Position numbers and translations under genes: made by a program. DNA of 64,000 bases, from assembly GCF_022865105.1 (NCBI RefSeq), contig NZ_JAKNYM010000002.1:405501-469500 (forward strand). The letters run 5' to 3'. Positions 38,954 to 46,958 of this stretch are shown here, one piece after another. The stretch is from Sphingomicrobium astaxanthinifaciens (GTDB lineage: Bacteria > Pseudomonadota > Alphaproteobacteria > Sphingomonadales > Sphingomonadaceae). A model generated the notes under the pieces. It saw nothing but the letters and a program-made list of their open reading frames with translations. It was not told where the DNA came from and did no database searches. Each line of letters begins with the position of its first letter. The stretch's first letter is position 1.

Positions 38954-39067
38954 TTTTTTAGAGATCGACGGTTTAGTGGACAAGCGCGGCAAGCGAAAAA
39001 CGGCTGTATTCCGCTCATAACTCCGGGATTTCGCCGGGCCCATCCCCCTGGGTGGTAACTTCACCAC

Positions 39068-40036
39068 CTATTGCGTGAGTTGGACCTGGAGTTCGGCGGC
39101 ACGCAAGGGCAGGTCCGAACCGGTCCGGGCGGCGAGGCCAAGGCAGGCGTCGGTAAGCTTGATGGTGTGATCGTCCAGCGTGGCGGCGGCGCGCGCCGCG
39201 AGGCGGGGGCCCGCCGCGATGTTCGAGCGATCGCGCGTATCGGTACGGCGGTCGAAGGCGATGATCGCTGCCGCCACGAATCCGGCGACCGCGGCCTCGA
39301 GCCGGCGCTGGCCCGGCGGGTCGAGATGATCCACGAGGACACGGGCCATGGTCGACACGGTGACGCCGTGCAGCAGCGTGAACCGAGCGGAAAAGTCCTC
39401 GTTTTCAAGGTATCCGGCGACAGCGCGCAGCGCGAGCCGATCGCAGCCGTCCCTTGGGTCGGCCCCCGGCGCAAGCCTCGCCACCGCGTCGAGGTATCCC
39501 GGCTGGGCGGCGGCCAGTTCGAGCGAGTTGGTCAAGAGGCCCGGGGCCGGCTCGAAGGTTGCGAGCGGTGCCAGCTCGGCGGACCAGTCGTCGACCGACG
39601 AATCGCCGCTCAGCGCCGCTGGCGCTGGCAGGCCGGGGTCCGAGCGCCAATGCGCGAGCGCGGCGCCGAGCTCGTCGATGCGCACGGTCGGAACGTGCCC
39701 CTCGGCCGCGGCGCGCGCGATCCCGCGCACGGCATGTGCCGTCCGCAACAGGCAGTGGCCGGCCCTGGCAGCCGCTGCCGGCACGAGGTCGGGGAGTTGC
39801 TCGGCGAGCATCGCCCGCCAGTCGCCGCCGCGCGCGGGCGGACGAACGCGCGGTTCGAGCCGGGGCCTGTACGATCGCACGAAGGGGTCGATCCACTCGG
39901 TTGCGCCCATGTGGTCGAGCGCCTCGCTCGCCATCGGTCCGTGGTTCGAGAGGCCGCCACCAAAGAGGCTGTTCGTCGCGAGGAATTCTTCCAGCGCGTC
40001 ATCATGATCGAGCGGTCGGGTGCCTGTGTCCATCAT
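39068..40036 (-). CDS. Questin oxidase-like (DUF4243) protein
   Basis: This 322-residue cytosolic protein has an N-terminal LFGGGLSNHGPMASEALDHM followed by a WIDPFVRSYRPRLEPR segment. This matches the pattern of the questin oxidase family (fungal AflY-type ring-cleaving oxidase and bacterial relatives). Later histidine-containing helices such as FTLLHGVTVSTMARVLVDH support it. No other domain is visible. It follows an SDR gene by 31 bases on the same strand, with AGGAAGG upstream of ATG 40036, so the two probably form an operon. The substrate is unknown. Recognition is from pattern memory, so certainty is moderate. Confidence 0.65.
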   Translation of the reverse strand: MMDTGTRPLDHDDALEEFLATNSLFGGGLSNHGPMASEALDHMGATEWIDPFVRSYRPRLEPRVRPPARGGDWRAMLAEQLPDLVPAAAARAGHCLLRTAHAVRGIARAAAEGHVPTVRIDELGAALAHWRSDPGLPAPAALSGDSSVDDWSAELAPLATFEPAPGLLTNSLELAAAQPGYLDAVARLAPGADPRDGCDRLALRAVAGYLENEDFSARFTLLHGVTVSTMARVLVDHLDPPGQRRLEAAVAGFVAAAIIAFDRRTDTRDRSNIAAGPRLAARAAATLDDHTIKLTDACLGLAARTGSDLPLRAAELQVQLTQ

Positions 40037-40067
40037 GGAGTCATGCCTTCCTGGCCGGCCTCGCTGG

Positions 40068-40826
40068 CTATTTCTTGATCAGACCGACGATCTTGCGGAC
40101 TGCCTTGCGGGTCAGGAAACGGCTGGAATTGGCCGAGATCTTGTTGGCGATGCCGGGCACGACGACGGCCTTGTCGGCCTCGAGCCCCTTGATCCCCGCC
40201 GCGACCACCTGTTCGGCGGTCATCTTGACGGCATCGACCGCCGAATTGCCGCCGAACCCCGCGACGTCGCCGAATTCGGTCGCGGTCGGGCCGGGGCAGA
40301 GCGCGCTGACGTGGATATTCGACTTGCGCAGTTCCTCGTGGAGCGCCTCGGTGAACGCGAGCACATAGGCCTTGGTCGCGAAATAGACCGCCATGCCGGG
40401 GCCCGGCTGGAAGCCCGCGACCGAGGCGACGTTGAGGATGCCGCCGTGGCCGAACCGCTTCATCCCGGGGATGACCCCATGCGCGAGTTCGGTGAGCAGC
40501 CCGCAGTTGAGGTCGATCATCTGCCGCTGGCGGGCATTGTCGAGCGCATCGAAGGCGCCGACCAACCCGAACCCCGCGTTGTTGACGAGCGTGCCGACCT
40601 GTTCGCCCGCCGAGGCGATGTCGGCGAGCAGGCGGCTGGCGGCGTGCGGCGCCGAGAGGTCCATCGCCACCGCCCTGGCATTGCCAAGGTCGCTGGCGAG
40701 CGCCTCGATCCGCTCGCGGCGGCGCGCGACGAGGACGAGGCGGTGCCCCCTGGCGGCATATTGGCGCGCGAACTCGGCGCCGAGCCCGGCCGACGCGCCG
40801 GTGATGAGGGTGATCGGCTTGGTCAT
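40068..40826 (-). CDS. Short-chain dehydrogenase/reductase
   Basis: This 252-residue classical SDR oxidoreductase has the NAD(P)-binding motif TGASAGLG, the NNAG motif, LNVASVAG with the catalytic serine, and the active site Y-F-A-T-K (VYFATKAYVLAF). An arginine-rich VARRRERIEAL after the second strand suggests NADP(H) preference. The substrate is unknown. It is likely the first gene of an operon with the questin-oxidase-like gene. It faces the DUF418 gene in divergent orientation, 86 bases apart. Confidence 0.92.
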   Translation of the reverse strand: MTKPITLITGASAGLGAEFARQYAARGHRLVLVARRRERIEALASDLGNARAVAMDLSAPHAASRLLADIASAGEQVGTLVNNAGFGLVGAFDALDNARQRQMIDLNCGLLTELAHGVIPGMKRFGHGGILNVASVAGFQPGPGMAVYFATKAYVLAFTEALHEELRKSNIHVSALCPGPTATEFGDVAGFGGNSAVDAVKMTAEQVVAAGIKGLEADKAVVVPGIANKISANSSRFLTRKAVRKIVGLIKK

Positions 40827-40912
40827 CCCGGTTGCTTAACCGACCACCGGCGGGGCGAACAGGCTTTGACCGATCATTGACCGGGGTTAAAAGCGCGGCA
40901 GGGGGAACTGCC

Positions 40913-42172
40913 ATGAACCGTGCCACCATGCCCGCCGGGCCGATCGATGCCGCCAAGCGGCTGGTGCTGCTCGACGGGGTGCGGGGGCTGGCGCTGCTCG
41001 GCATCCTGTTCGCCAACATGACCAGCTTTTCGGGCTGGTATTTCATGGAGCCGTCCCAGAATGCGGCGGTCGCGGTGGGCGCGATCGACCGCTGGATCGA
41101 CCTCGCCTTCGAGATGCTCGTCCACGGCAAGTTCTACGCGCTCTTCTCGCTGCTGTTCGGCATCGGCTTCGCGCTCCAGCTCGAGCGGATCGAGGCCAGG
41201 GGCGAGGGGGCGGGGCGCTATGCGCGGCGGCTCGTCTTCCTCGCGCTGTTCGGGGTGGCGCATATCCTCCTGGTCTGGATCGGCGACATCCTGCTGCTCT
41301 ACGCGCTGATGGGGTTCGTGCTGCTCGCGCTGCGGGGGCTGCCGACCCGCGCGCTGATCCCCGCCGCCGCCATCTGCTGGCTGCTCCCGGTCGGCTGGGC
41401 CGCCTACCAGCAGGCGAGCGGCTTCAATGCCTTCGCCGCGCTGATGCCGCCGATCGCGCCGCTCGCGGCCGCGCTCGACGTGCCCTTCGGGCCGGGCGGG
41501 CCGACCGCGATCTGGGAGAGCCCCTACTGGGGGATGCAGATGCGCAGCCATGTCATCGACCTTTACCTGCGCTTCGTCGTCTATCTCGACGAGATGCGTT
41601 TCACCAAGGTGCTGGGGATGTTCCTGGTCGGGCTGTGGGTCGGGCGTGCCGGGCTGCACCGCGATCCGGGGGCGCACCGGGCGCTACTCCGCAAGGTCGC
41701 GGTCGTGGGGCTCGCGGTCGGGCTGCCCGTCTCGCTCCTTAAGGCGGCGATGGTGCTGGAAATGTGGACGCCGGCGAGCGGCGGGCTCACCCTCTTTGCC
41801 GCCACCTACAGCCTCTCGGTGCCGCTGCTCGCGCTCGCCTATGCCGCGCTCGCGGCGCTGGCCTATGCGGCGGGGCGCGAGGGCTGGCTCGGGCTGTTCG
41901 CGCCGATGGGGCGGATGGCGCTCACCAACTATCTCGTGCAGTCGGTGCTGCAGGCGTTCATCTTCTTCGGCTTCGGGCTGGGGCTGGTGAACCGCTTCGC
42001 GCTTCTCTGGCACGTCCCGCTGACGCTGGCGATCTTCGCGGCGCAGGTGGTCTTCAGCCGCTGGTGGCTGGCGCGGCACCGCTTCGGCCCCGCCGAATGG
42101 CTGTGGCGCAGCCTGACCTATGGCAAGGCGCAGCCGATGCGCCTTGCCACGGGCCAGCAGGCGATCGCTTAG
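40913..42172 (+). CDS. DUF418 domain membrane protein
   Basis: This 419-residue protein has about ten membrane spans. It begins RLVLLDGVRGLALLGILFAN, the hallmark N-terminus of YeiB/DUF418 proteins, and has the C-terminal DUF418 region with RMALTNYLVQSVLQAFIFFG and FGPAEWLWRSLTYG. The function is not established; the family is suspected to handle export or acyl transfer. ATG 40913 has a GGGGGA ribosome site. Its stop overlaps the stop of the convergent cyclophilin gene by four bases. Confidence 0.92.
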   Translation: MNRATMPAGPIDAAKRLVLLDGVRGLALLGILFANMTSFSGWYFMEPSQNAAVAVGAIDRWIDLAFEMLVHGKFYALFSLLFGIGFALQLERIEARGEGAGRYARRLVFLALFGVAHILLVWIGDILLLYALMGFVLLALRGLPTRALIPAAAICWLLPVGWAAYQQASGFNAFAALMPPIAPLAAALDVPFGPGGPTAIWESPYWGMQMRSHVIDLYLRFVVYLDEMRFTKVLGMFLVGLWVGRAGLHRDPGAHRALLRKVAVVGLAVGLPVSLLKAAMVLEMWTPASGGLTLFAATYSLSVPLLALAYAALAALAYAAGREGWLGLFAPMGRMALTNYLVQSVLQAFIFFGFGLGLVNRFALLWHVPLTLAIFAAQVVFSRWWLARHRFGPAEWLWRSLTYGKAQPMRLATGQQAIA

Positions 42173-42618
42173 GAAACGGTCGCCTTCTCGATCTTGCCGG
42201 GATTGGGCACGGGCTCGCCCGTCGGCAGCTGGTCGACATATTCCATGCCGCTCTCGACCTGCCCCCAGACGGTATATTGGTTGTCGAGGAAGCGCGCGTC
42301 GTCGAAGCAGATGAAGAACTGGCTGTTGGCCGAGTTGGGATCGGGGGTGCGCGCCATCGAGCAGGTGCCGCGGACATGCGGTTCGCTCGAGAATTCGGCC
42401 TTGAGGTCGGGCAGGTCGCTGCCGCCGGTGCCGGTGCCGGTGGGATCGCCGCCCTGCGCCATGAAGCCGGGGATCACGCGGTGGAAGACGACGCCGTCGT
42501 AAAAGCCGTCCTGCGCGAGCTTGGTGATCCGCTCGACATGCCCCGGGGCGAGGTCGGGGCGAAGCTTGATGACGACATCGCCGCCAGTCGAAAGGGTGAG
42601 GGTCAGGGTATCGGCCAT
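42169..42618 (-). CDS. Peptidyl-prolyl cis-trans isomerase, cyclophilin type
   Basis: This 149-residue single-domain cyclophilin lacks a signal peptide, so it is cytosolic. It shows the family active-site sequence YDGVVFHRVIPGFMAQGGDP (Arg and Phe of the catalytic pocket), then SMARTPDPNSANSQFFIC and FLDNQYTVWGQV. ATG at 42618 matches homologues that start MADTLTL; an upstream extension is not supported. It speeds proline isomerisation during protein folding. Its stop overlaps the DUF418 stop. Confidence 0.95.
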   Translation of the reverse strand: MADTLTLTLSTGGDVVIKLRPDLAPGHVERITKLAQDGFYDGVVFHRVIPGFMAQGGDPTGTGTGGSDLPDLKAEFSSEPHVRGTCSMARTPDPNSANSQFFICFDDARFLDNQYTVWGQVESGMEYVDQLPTGEPVPNPGKIEKATVS

Positions 42619-42740
42619 GGATTGTTCCGTCCTTGTGGGTTGCACTCTCCGCCCGCTGTAGCGGGGCCTAGCCGCTTGCGCCACCCGGCGCGCCGTGCCT
42701 AAACCCGGGGCACGCGATCCACGGCCTGGAGGGGGACATC

Positions 42741-44129
42741 ATGAGCGAGACCACAGCCTCTCCCGAGGACGAGGACCTGGTGCTCGACGAGGACGATCGC
42801 ATGCGCCCCGACTTCGTGCGCGAGGTGGTCGAGGACGTGCGCGAGGGGCGGATCGAGGACGCCTGCGCGCTGGTCGCCGAGCTGCACCCCGCCGACCGCG
42901 CCGACCTGATCGAGCTCGCCGGGCCCGAGGACCGCCCCGCGATCATCACCGCCTTGGGTAGCCTGATCGATGCCGACGTCTATGCCGAGATGAACGAGCA
43001 TGTCCGCGAGCTCGTCATCGAGGAGATGGAGCCCGAGGACGCCGCCGACCTCGCGAGCGAAATGGACACCGACGATGCGGTCGCGGTGCTCGAGGATCTC
43101 GAGCCCGAGGACCAGCAGGCGATCCTCGAGCGGATGGAGCCCGACGATCGCGCCGCGGTCGAGGAGGCGCTGTCCTACCCCGAGGAGACCGCGGGGCGCA
43201 TCATGCAGCGCGACCTCATCGCGGTGCCAGAGCATTGGCAGGTCGGCCAGGTCATCGACTATCTGCGCGCAGGCGAGGAACTGACCAGCGATTTCTGGGA
43301 AGTGTTCGTGGTCGGGCCCCAGCATCACCCGGTTGGCACGACCAAGCTGTCGACGCTGCTGCGCACCCAGCGCGGGGTGCCAATCACCGACATCATGCAG
43401 GAAGAGCAGACGCTGATCCCGGTCGACATGGACCAAGAGGAAGTGGCGCTCAAGTTCCAGAAATATGCGCTCATCTCGGCGGCGGTGGTCGACGACAGCG
43501 GGCGGCTGGTCGGCATGATCACGGTCGATGACATCGTCCACATCATCCAAGAAGAAGCGAGCGAGGATACGCTGCTGCTCTCGGGCGCGGGCGAGGGCGA
43601 CATCAACGAGCCGGTGCGCGAGGCCTATTCGGGGCGCGTGCGCTGGCTCATTGCCAACCTCGGCACCGCGCTGCTCGCCACCCTCGTCATCGCCCAGTTC
43701 GAGGACACCATCGCGCGGCTCGCGATTCTTGCCGCGCTGATGCCGATCGTCGCTGCCTTGGGCGGCAATGCGGGCACGCAGGCGCTCGCGGTCACGGTGC
43801 GCGCGCTCGCCACCAACCAGCTGACCGGGTCGAACCGGGGGCGGGCGATTCGCCGCGAGGGGCTGGTCGCGCTGATGAACGGGCTGACTATCGCGGTCAT
43901 CCTTGGCGCCGGGGTGGCGCTGGTGCTCGACCCGATGATCGGCGCGGTGATCGCCGCCGCGATCCTGTTCAACATCCTCGTCGCGGGGCTCGCCGGGGTG
44001 CTGGTGCCGGTGGTGCTCGACCGCTTCGGTGCCGACCCCGCGGTCGCGAGCAGCGTGTTCGTCACCACCGTCACCGACACGATGGGCTTCCTCGCCTTCC
44101 TCGGGCTGGCCAGCGCGGTGCTGCTCTAA
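42741..44129 (+). CDS. mgtE: Magnesium transporter MgtE
   Basis: This 462-residue MgtE-type Mg2+ channel has an acidic N-domain rich in Asp and Glu that acts as the cytosolic Mg2+ sensor, then two CBS domains (MQRDLIAVPEHWQVGQVIDY and ITDIMQEEQTLIPVDMD). A five-helix pore contains the signature PIVAALGGNAGTQALAV. All parts are present and of usual length. A purine-rich CTGGAGGGGGA lies before ATG 42741. No magnesium riboswitch was seen upstream. Confidence 0.96.
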   Translation: MSETTASPEDEDLVLDEDDRMRPDFVREVVEDVREGRIEDACALVAELHPADRADLIELAGPEDRPAIITALGSLIDADVYAEMNEHVRELVIEEMEPEDAADLASEMDTDDAVAVLEDLEPEDQQAILERMEPDDRAAVEEALSYPEETAGRIMQRDLIAVPEHWQVGQVIDYLRAGEELTSDFWEVFVVGPQHHPVGTTKLSTLLRTQRGVPITDIMQEEQTLIPVDMDQEEVALKFQKYALISAAVVDDSGRLVGMITVDDIVHIIQEEASEDTLLLSGAGEGDINEPVREAYSGRVRWLIANLGTALLATLVIAQFEDTIARLAILAALMPIVAALGGNAGTQALAVTVRALATNQLTGSNRGRAIRREGLVALMNGLTIAVILGAGVALVLDPMIGAVIAAAILFNILVAGLAGVLVPVVLDRFGADPAVASSVFVTTVTDTMGFLAFLGLASAVLL

Positions 44130-44168
44130 GCGCTTGAAAAGCCGCGCCTATCGCGCCACTTAGGGGCC

Positions 44169-44573
44169 ATGTCCTGCGTGCACATGACCAAGGTGGCCTA
44201 TGGCTGCGCGAGCCTGCCGACGCTGGAAAAGCGGATCGCGCGGCGCGCGAGCGGGGGCAAGGTGCGCATCGTCACCAAGCGCCGCCCGGTGCGCCATGCC
44301 GAGGTCTTGAACGGCGGGCGGCTGCACTGGATCGTCAAGCATCGCATCGTCGCGCGCTCGCAGGTGCTCGCCTTCGAGGAGCGCAAGGACGGGCGCTGGG
44401 ACATCGTCCTGTCGGACCGGCTCGAACCCTGCGCCGCCTTTCCCAAGCGCGCGCACCAGGGCTGGCGCTATCTCGAGGACAAGGACGCGCCGGGCGAGGA
44501 GGATGACGGCAGCGGTATCGGCCAATTGCCGCCGCGGCTCTATGGCAAGCTGGCCGCGCTGGCGCTGGTCTAG
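44169..44573 (+). CDS. DUF1489 family protein
   Basis: This 134-residue conserved alphaproteobacterial protein has the DUF1489 pattern: an N-terminal HMTKVAYG stretch, then TKRRPVRHAEVLNGGRLHWI with a following VKHRIVARSQ, and PKRAHQGWRYLEDKDAP near the C-terminus. The function is unknown; the family is small, basic and cytosolic. It starts 39 bases after mgtE on the same strand and could be co-transcribed. Its stop overlaps that of the convergent DUF2807 gene by four bases. Confidence 0.85.
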   Translation: MSCVHMTKVAYGCASLPTLEKRIARRASGGKVRIVTKRRPVRHAEVLNGGRLHWIVKHRIVARSQVLAFEERKDGRWDIVLSDRLEPCAAFPKRAHQGWRYLEDKDAPGEEDDGSGIGQLPPRLYGKLAALALV

Positions 44574-45277
44574 CGGCAGCCGGTCACCAGCGGCGCGCCG
44601 ACCAGCCGCAATTCGCAGCTGGGCCGCCCCGCCAGCATGATCTCGCCGGTGCCGACCGCATCGATCCGCGCCTCGCGCGCCGGGCCGAGCGTGACCGTCG
44701 AGGGGCCCTCGACCCCGAGCGTGACGCGGTCGCTCTCGAGCGCTTCGCCGTCGAGCAGCGACATCCCGCGCACGATCAGCGTGGCATCCTCGACCTCGCC
44801 CGCGACCCGCGCGCTCGCCGCGCCGTTGAGCGCGAGGTCAAATTGCTCGACCGCGAGTGCGCCGACGGTTCCCCGCCCCGCGCCCTGGAGCGCAAGCCCG
44901 AAGCTCGGTCCCTCGACCCGGTCGATGTCGATCAGCCCCGATCCGTTGACCCAGACGCGGCGCAGCCCGTGGGTGCCAAGGCGGATCGCCACCGGCTCGG
45001 CGCGATCGCGCTCGCGTCCCGACCAGTTGGAGCGGTCGGCCGAGATGATCAGCGTGCGCCCCTCGACGCGCATCCGCACCCCGTCGAGCGCGGCGGGATT
45101 GCCCGTCGCCACCGCGTAGGGCGCGCGCGCGGTCTCGAGCGCGACGCGATACCCGCCGTCGAGCCGGACCTGGTTGAAGTCGGTCACGGTGAAGCGGCGC
45201 TCCTGCGCGGGGGCGGCAGGCGCCGCGGCGGGGGCGGCGAGCAGCGCGGCGAGCGCGCAAAGGGCGATGATCCTCAT
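44570..45277 (-). CDS. DUF2807 (auto-transporter adhesin head, GIN) protein 1, exported
   Basis: This 235-residue protein has a signal peptide (MRIIALCALAALLAAPAAAP) and a beta-rich DUF2807 domain. It opens RRFTVTDFNQVRLDGGYRVA and continues with repeating Gly/Ser strands such as VWVNGSGLIDIDRVEG. The fold is a stacked beta solenoid of unknown function. The C-terminus has two cysteines (PSCELRLVGAPLVTGC). It lies 45 bases downstream of a second DUF2807 gene, so the two are likely a paralogous operon pair. Confidence 0.88.
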   Translation of the reverse strand: MRIIALCALAALLAAPAAAPAAPAQERRFTVTDFNQVRLDGGYRVALETARAPYAVATGNPAALDGVRMRVEGRTLIISADRSNWSGRERDRAEPVAIRLGTHGLRRVWVNGSGLIDIDRVEGPSFGLALQGAGRGTVGALAVEQFDLALNGAASARVAGEVEDATLIVRGMSLLDGEALESDRVTLGVEGPSTVTLGPAREARIDAVGTGEIMLAGRPSCELRLVGAPLVTGCR

Positions 45278-45322
45278 GATCGGGGACCATCGCCCAAGAG
45301 GGTTAACAAAGCGGCAAGAGGG

Positions 45323-46060
45323 CTAGCTGCAGACCACATCGCCCGAGCCGAACTTGGACACCTCGCAGGTCGCCCCGCCGGTCAGCGCGACATCGCCCGA
45401 GCCCGCGATCGAGATGTCCGCCTCGCCGCTCACCTGCGCGGTGACGTCGCCCGAACCGGCGATCGCGATATCGGCGCTGGTCACCGCCAGCCCGGGGCCC
45501 TCGAACCCGCCCGAGCCCGCGATGGCCACGTCGAGGCTGTCGGCGCGCCCGCCGACCGCGATATCGCCCGACCCGCCGATGTTGAACGAGGCGCGCTTGG
45601 TCGCCAGCGCGGGAATGCGCAGGTCGCCCGACCCGGCGATGGTGCCCTCGAACGCCTCGGCGTCGACCGCCTCGAGCCGGATCGTGCCCGACCCCGCGAT
45701 CGTCGCTTCCTTGAGCGCCGCGGTGGTGATGCGCACGGTGACCTCGGTGCCCTCGGACCAGCGGATGATCGCATTGTCCTCGTCGTCGGGGCGGATCGTC
45801 AGCTCGTCCCCCTCGAACTCGAACTCGGTCCGGTTGAGCGCGGCTTCGGGGCCGGTGATCTCGATCGCCGGCGTGTCGCCCTCGACCACGATCACCTCGT
45901 AGCGCCCGGCCACCGTCAGGCGCTCGAATTCCTGCGCCTCGATGGTGCGCGTGATCGCCGGGCCGTTCTCGATCTCGATGATGCGTCCATCGTCGATCAT
46001 GTCGACGCAGCTCGGCACCGCGCCGAGAAGGAGGAGGATGGCGGAGGCCTTGAAGATCAT
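45323..46060 (-). CDS. DUF2807 (GIN) protein 2, probable lipoprotein
   Basis: This 245-residue protein has an N-terminal signal MIFKASAILLLLGAVPSC with a cysteine that could be lipidated. It then has a DUF2807 solenoid with many IAGSGD-like repeats (about every 20 residues, for example ATIAGSGTIRLE, GTIAGSGDLRI, VAIAGSGG, DIAIAGSGDVTA). It ends in a cysteine pair pattern like its neighbour (ATCEVSKFGSGDVVC). It is the first of two tandem DUF2807 genes. The function is unknown; an envelope role is likely from export. Confidence 0.88.
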   Translation of the reverse strand: MIFKASAILLLLGAVPSCVDMIDDGRIIEIENGPAITRTIEAQEFERLTVAGRYEVIVVEGDTPAIEITGPEAALNRTEFEFEGDELTIRPDDEDNAIIRWSEGTEVTVRITTAALKEATIAGSGTIRLEAVDAEAFEGTIAGSGDLRIPALATKRASFNIGGSGDIAVGGRADSLDVAIAGSGGFEGPGLAVTSADIAIAGSGDVTAQVSGEADISIAGSGDVALTGGATCEVSKFGSGDVVCS

Positions 46061-46144
46061 GTGACGGTTCCCTTTGACTGTGTTGCCACCCTAATACGCC
46101 GGGCGGCCGGGCGATGCAAGCGCGCCGCGCGTGGCCAGCAAAAA

Positions 46145-46168
46145 GGCCCGACCGTTGCCGGCCGGGCC
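46145..46168 (-). terminator. Terminator downstream of carD
   Basis: The imperfect arms 46145-46154 and 46159-46168 (GGCCCG-A-CCG and CGG-C-CGGGCC) form a hairpin. On the minus strand a run of T residues follows (complement of 46140-46144). It terminates carD transcription, beyond the two small hairpins at 46205-46275. Confidence 0.75.
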
Positions 46169-46200
46169 TCCTTGGTGATCGTGGTGATCGGGAGAGGCGC

Positions 46201-46275
46201 CCGTGTCGAGCGTCCCCCGGACGCTCTTAGGCGTCAGAGTCCGCGTCGAGCGTCCCCTGGACGCTCTTAGGCGTC
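46201..46275. repeat. Tandem duplication with hairpins at the 3' end of carD
   Basis: A 35-base unit occurs at 46201-46235 and again at 46241-46275 with only two differences. Each copy holds a perfect 8-bp hairpin, GAGCGTCC/GGACGCTC. The second copy (nearer carD) overlaps the last codons and stop of carD, so the duplication copied the end of the coding region. On the transcript this gives two hairpins in series after the stop. Confidence 0.8.
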
Positions 46276-46800
46276 CTCTTTCTCCGCGTTCCAGATCTTG
46301 GCGGCGTCGTCGAGCACCTTGATGATCTTCTCGAGCGCGGTCTTCTCGTCGGTCTTTTCCATCGCCGCGAGTTCGCGCGCGAGGCGCGAGGAGGCGGCCT
46401 CGAAGATCTGGCGCTCCGAATAGCTCTGCTCGGGCTGGTCGTCGGCGCGGAACAGGTCGCGGGTCACCTCGGCGATCAGGATGAGGTCGCCCGAGTTGAT
46501 CTTGGCTTCATATTCCTGCGCGCGGCGCGACCACATGGTGCGCTTGACCTTGGGCTTGGACTTGAGCGTTTCCATCGCGTCCTTCATCGCCTTGTCGCTC
46601 GACAGCTTGCGCATGCCGGTCGATTCCGCCTTGTTGACGGGGACGCGAAGGGTCATCTTTTCCTTCTCGAAGCGCAGGACGTAGAGGTCGAGCTTGGCAC
46701 CGGCAATTTCGGTCGACTGCAGTTCGATGACCTTGCCGACACCGTGCTTGGGGTACACGACATAATCGCCGACATCGAAGCTAAGAGCCTTGCTCGCCAT
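46267..46800 (-). CDS. carD: CarD-family transcriptional regulator
   Basis: CarD binds RNA polymerase beta and stabilises open promoter complexes, including rRNA promoters. The 177-residue protein has the N-terminal Tudor-like RNAP interaction domain (FDVGDYVVYPKHGVGKVIEL, then KLDLYVLRFEKEKMTLRVPV) and a helical DNA-binding C-domain (KVKRTMWSRRAQEYEAKINS followed by GDLILIAEVTRDLF). The tryptophan that wedges the promoter is present in this region. A perfect TATAAT -10 lies about 140 bases upstream (46942-46947), implying a long leader. The end of the gene is duplicated downstream. Confidence 0.95.
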   Translation of the reverse strand: MASKALSFDVGDYVVYPKHGVGKVIELQSTEIAGAKLDLYVLRFEKEKMTLRVPVNKAESTGMRKLSSDKAMKDAMETLKSKPKVKRTMWSRRAQEYEAKINSGDLILIAEVTRDLFRADDQPEQSYSERQIFEAASSRLARELAAMEKTDEKTALEKIIKVLDDAAKIWNAEKEDA

Positions 46801-46941
46801 ATAAAAATCTCCGGTTGGTCACGCTGGACAGGCAAAGGCGGTCGACGTCCCCCGAAGTGACCGGCCCCGTGATGCGTGCAGCGTGTGTTGGTGTTCCTGC
46901 ATGAAGAAGCCGTCGCGCTCGGGCGGCGGCTCGTGATGACA

Positions 46942-46947
46942 ATTATA
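46942..46947 (-). promoter_or_regulatory. Consensus -10 element (TATAAT) upstream of carD
   Basis: The minus strand reads TATAAT in the context TTATATAATTG, just after the dinB stop. The best -35 (GCATTT) is weak. It is the most AT-rich point between dinB and carD and is probably the carD promoter, which would give a leader of about 135 bases. Confidence 0.4.
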
Positions 46948-46958
46948 TAACAGATTTC

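Larger units (their letters stand above)
38750..39067. other. Longest intergenic stretch; promoter, palindrome and terminator, no clear gene
   Basis: This 318-base gap separates the CDC48-type start (38749) from the questin-oxidase-like stop (39068). It holds a minus-strand promoter (38902-38930), a palindrome (38942-38953), a minus-strand terminator (38828-38862) and the ribosome site for the ATPase gene. A 28-codon plus-strand frame at 38875 was judged spurious. The part 38960-39067 shows nothing I recognise. Confidence 0.7.

Noticed and set aside
38875-38961. 28-codon plus-strand frame directly after AGGAGAGG
   Set aside because: No spacer between the Shine-Dalgarno-like run and ATG, it overlaps a better-supported opposite-strand promoter, and the composition is random.
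46819-46902. 27-codon upstream frame in the long carD leader
   Set aside because: No ribosome site and no sign of conservation can be judged; leader-peptide control of carD is not expected.
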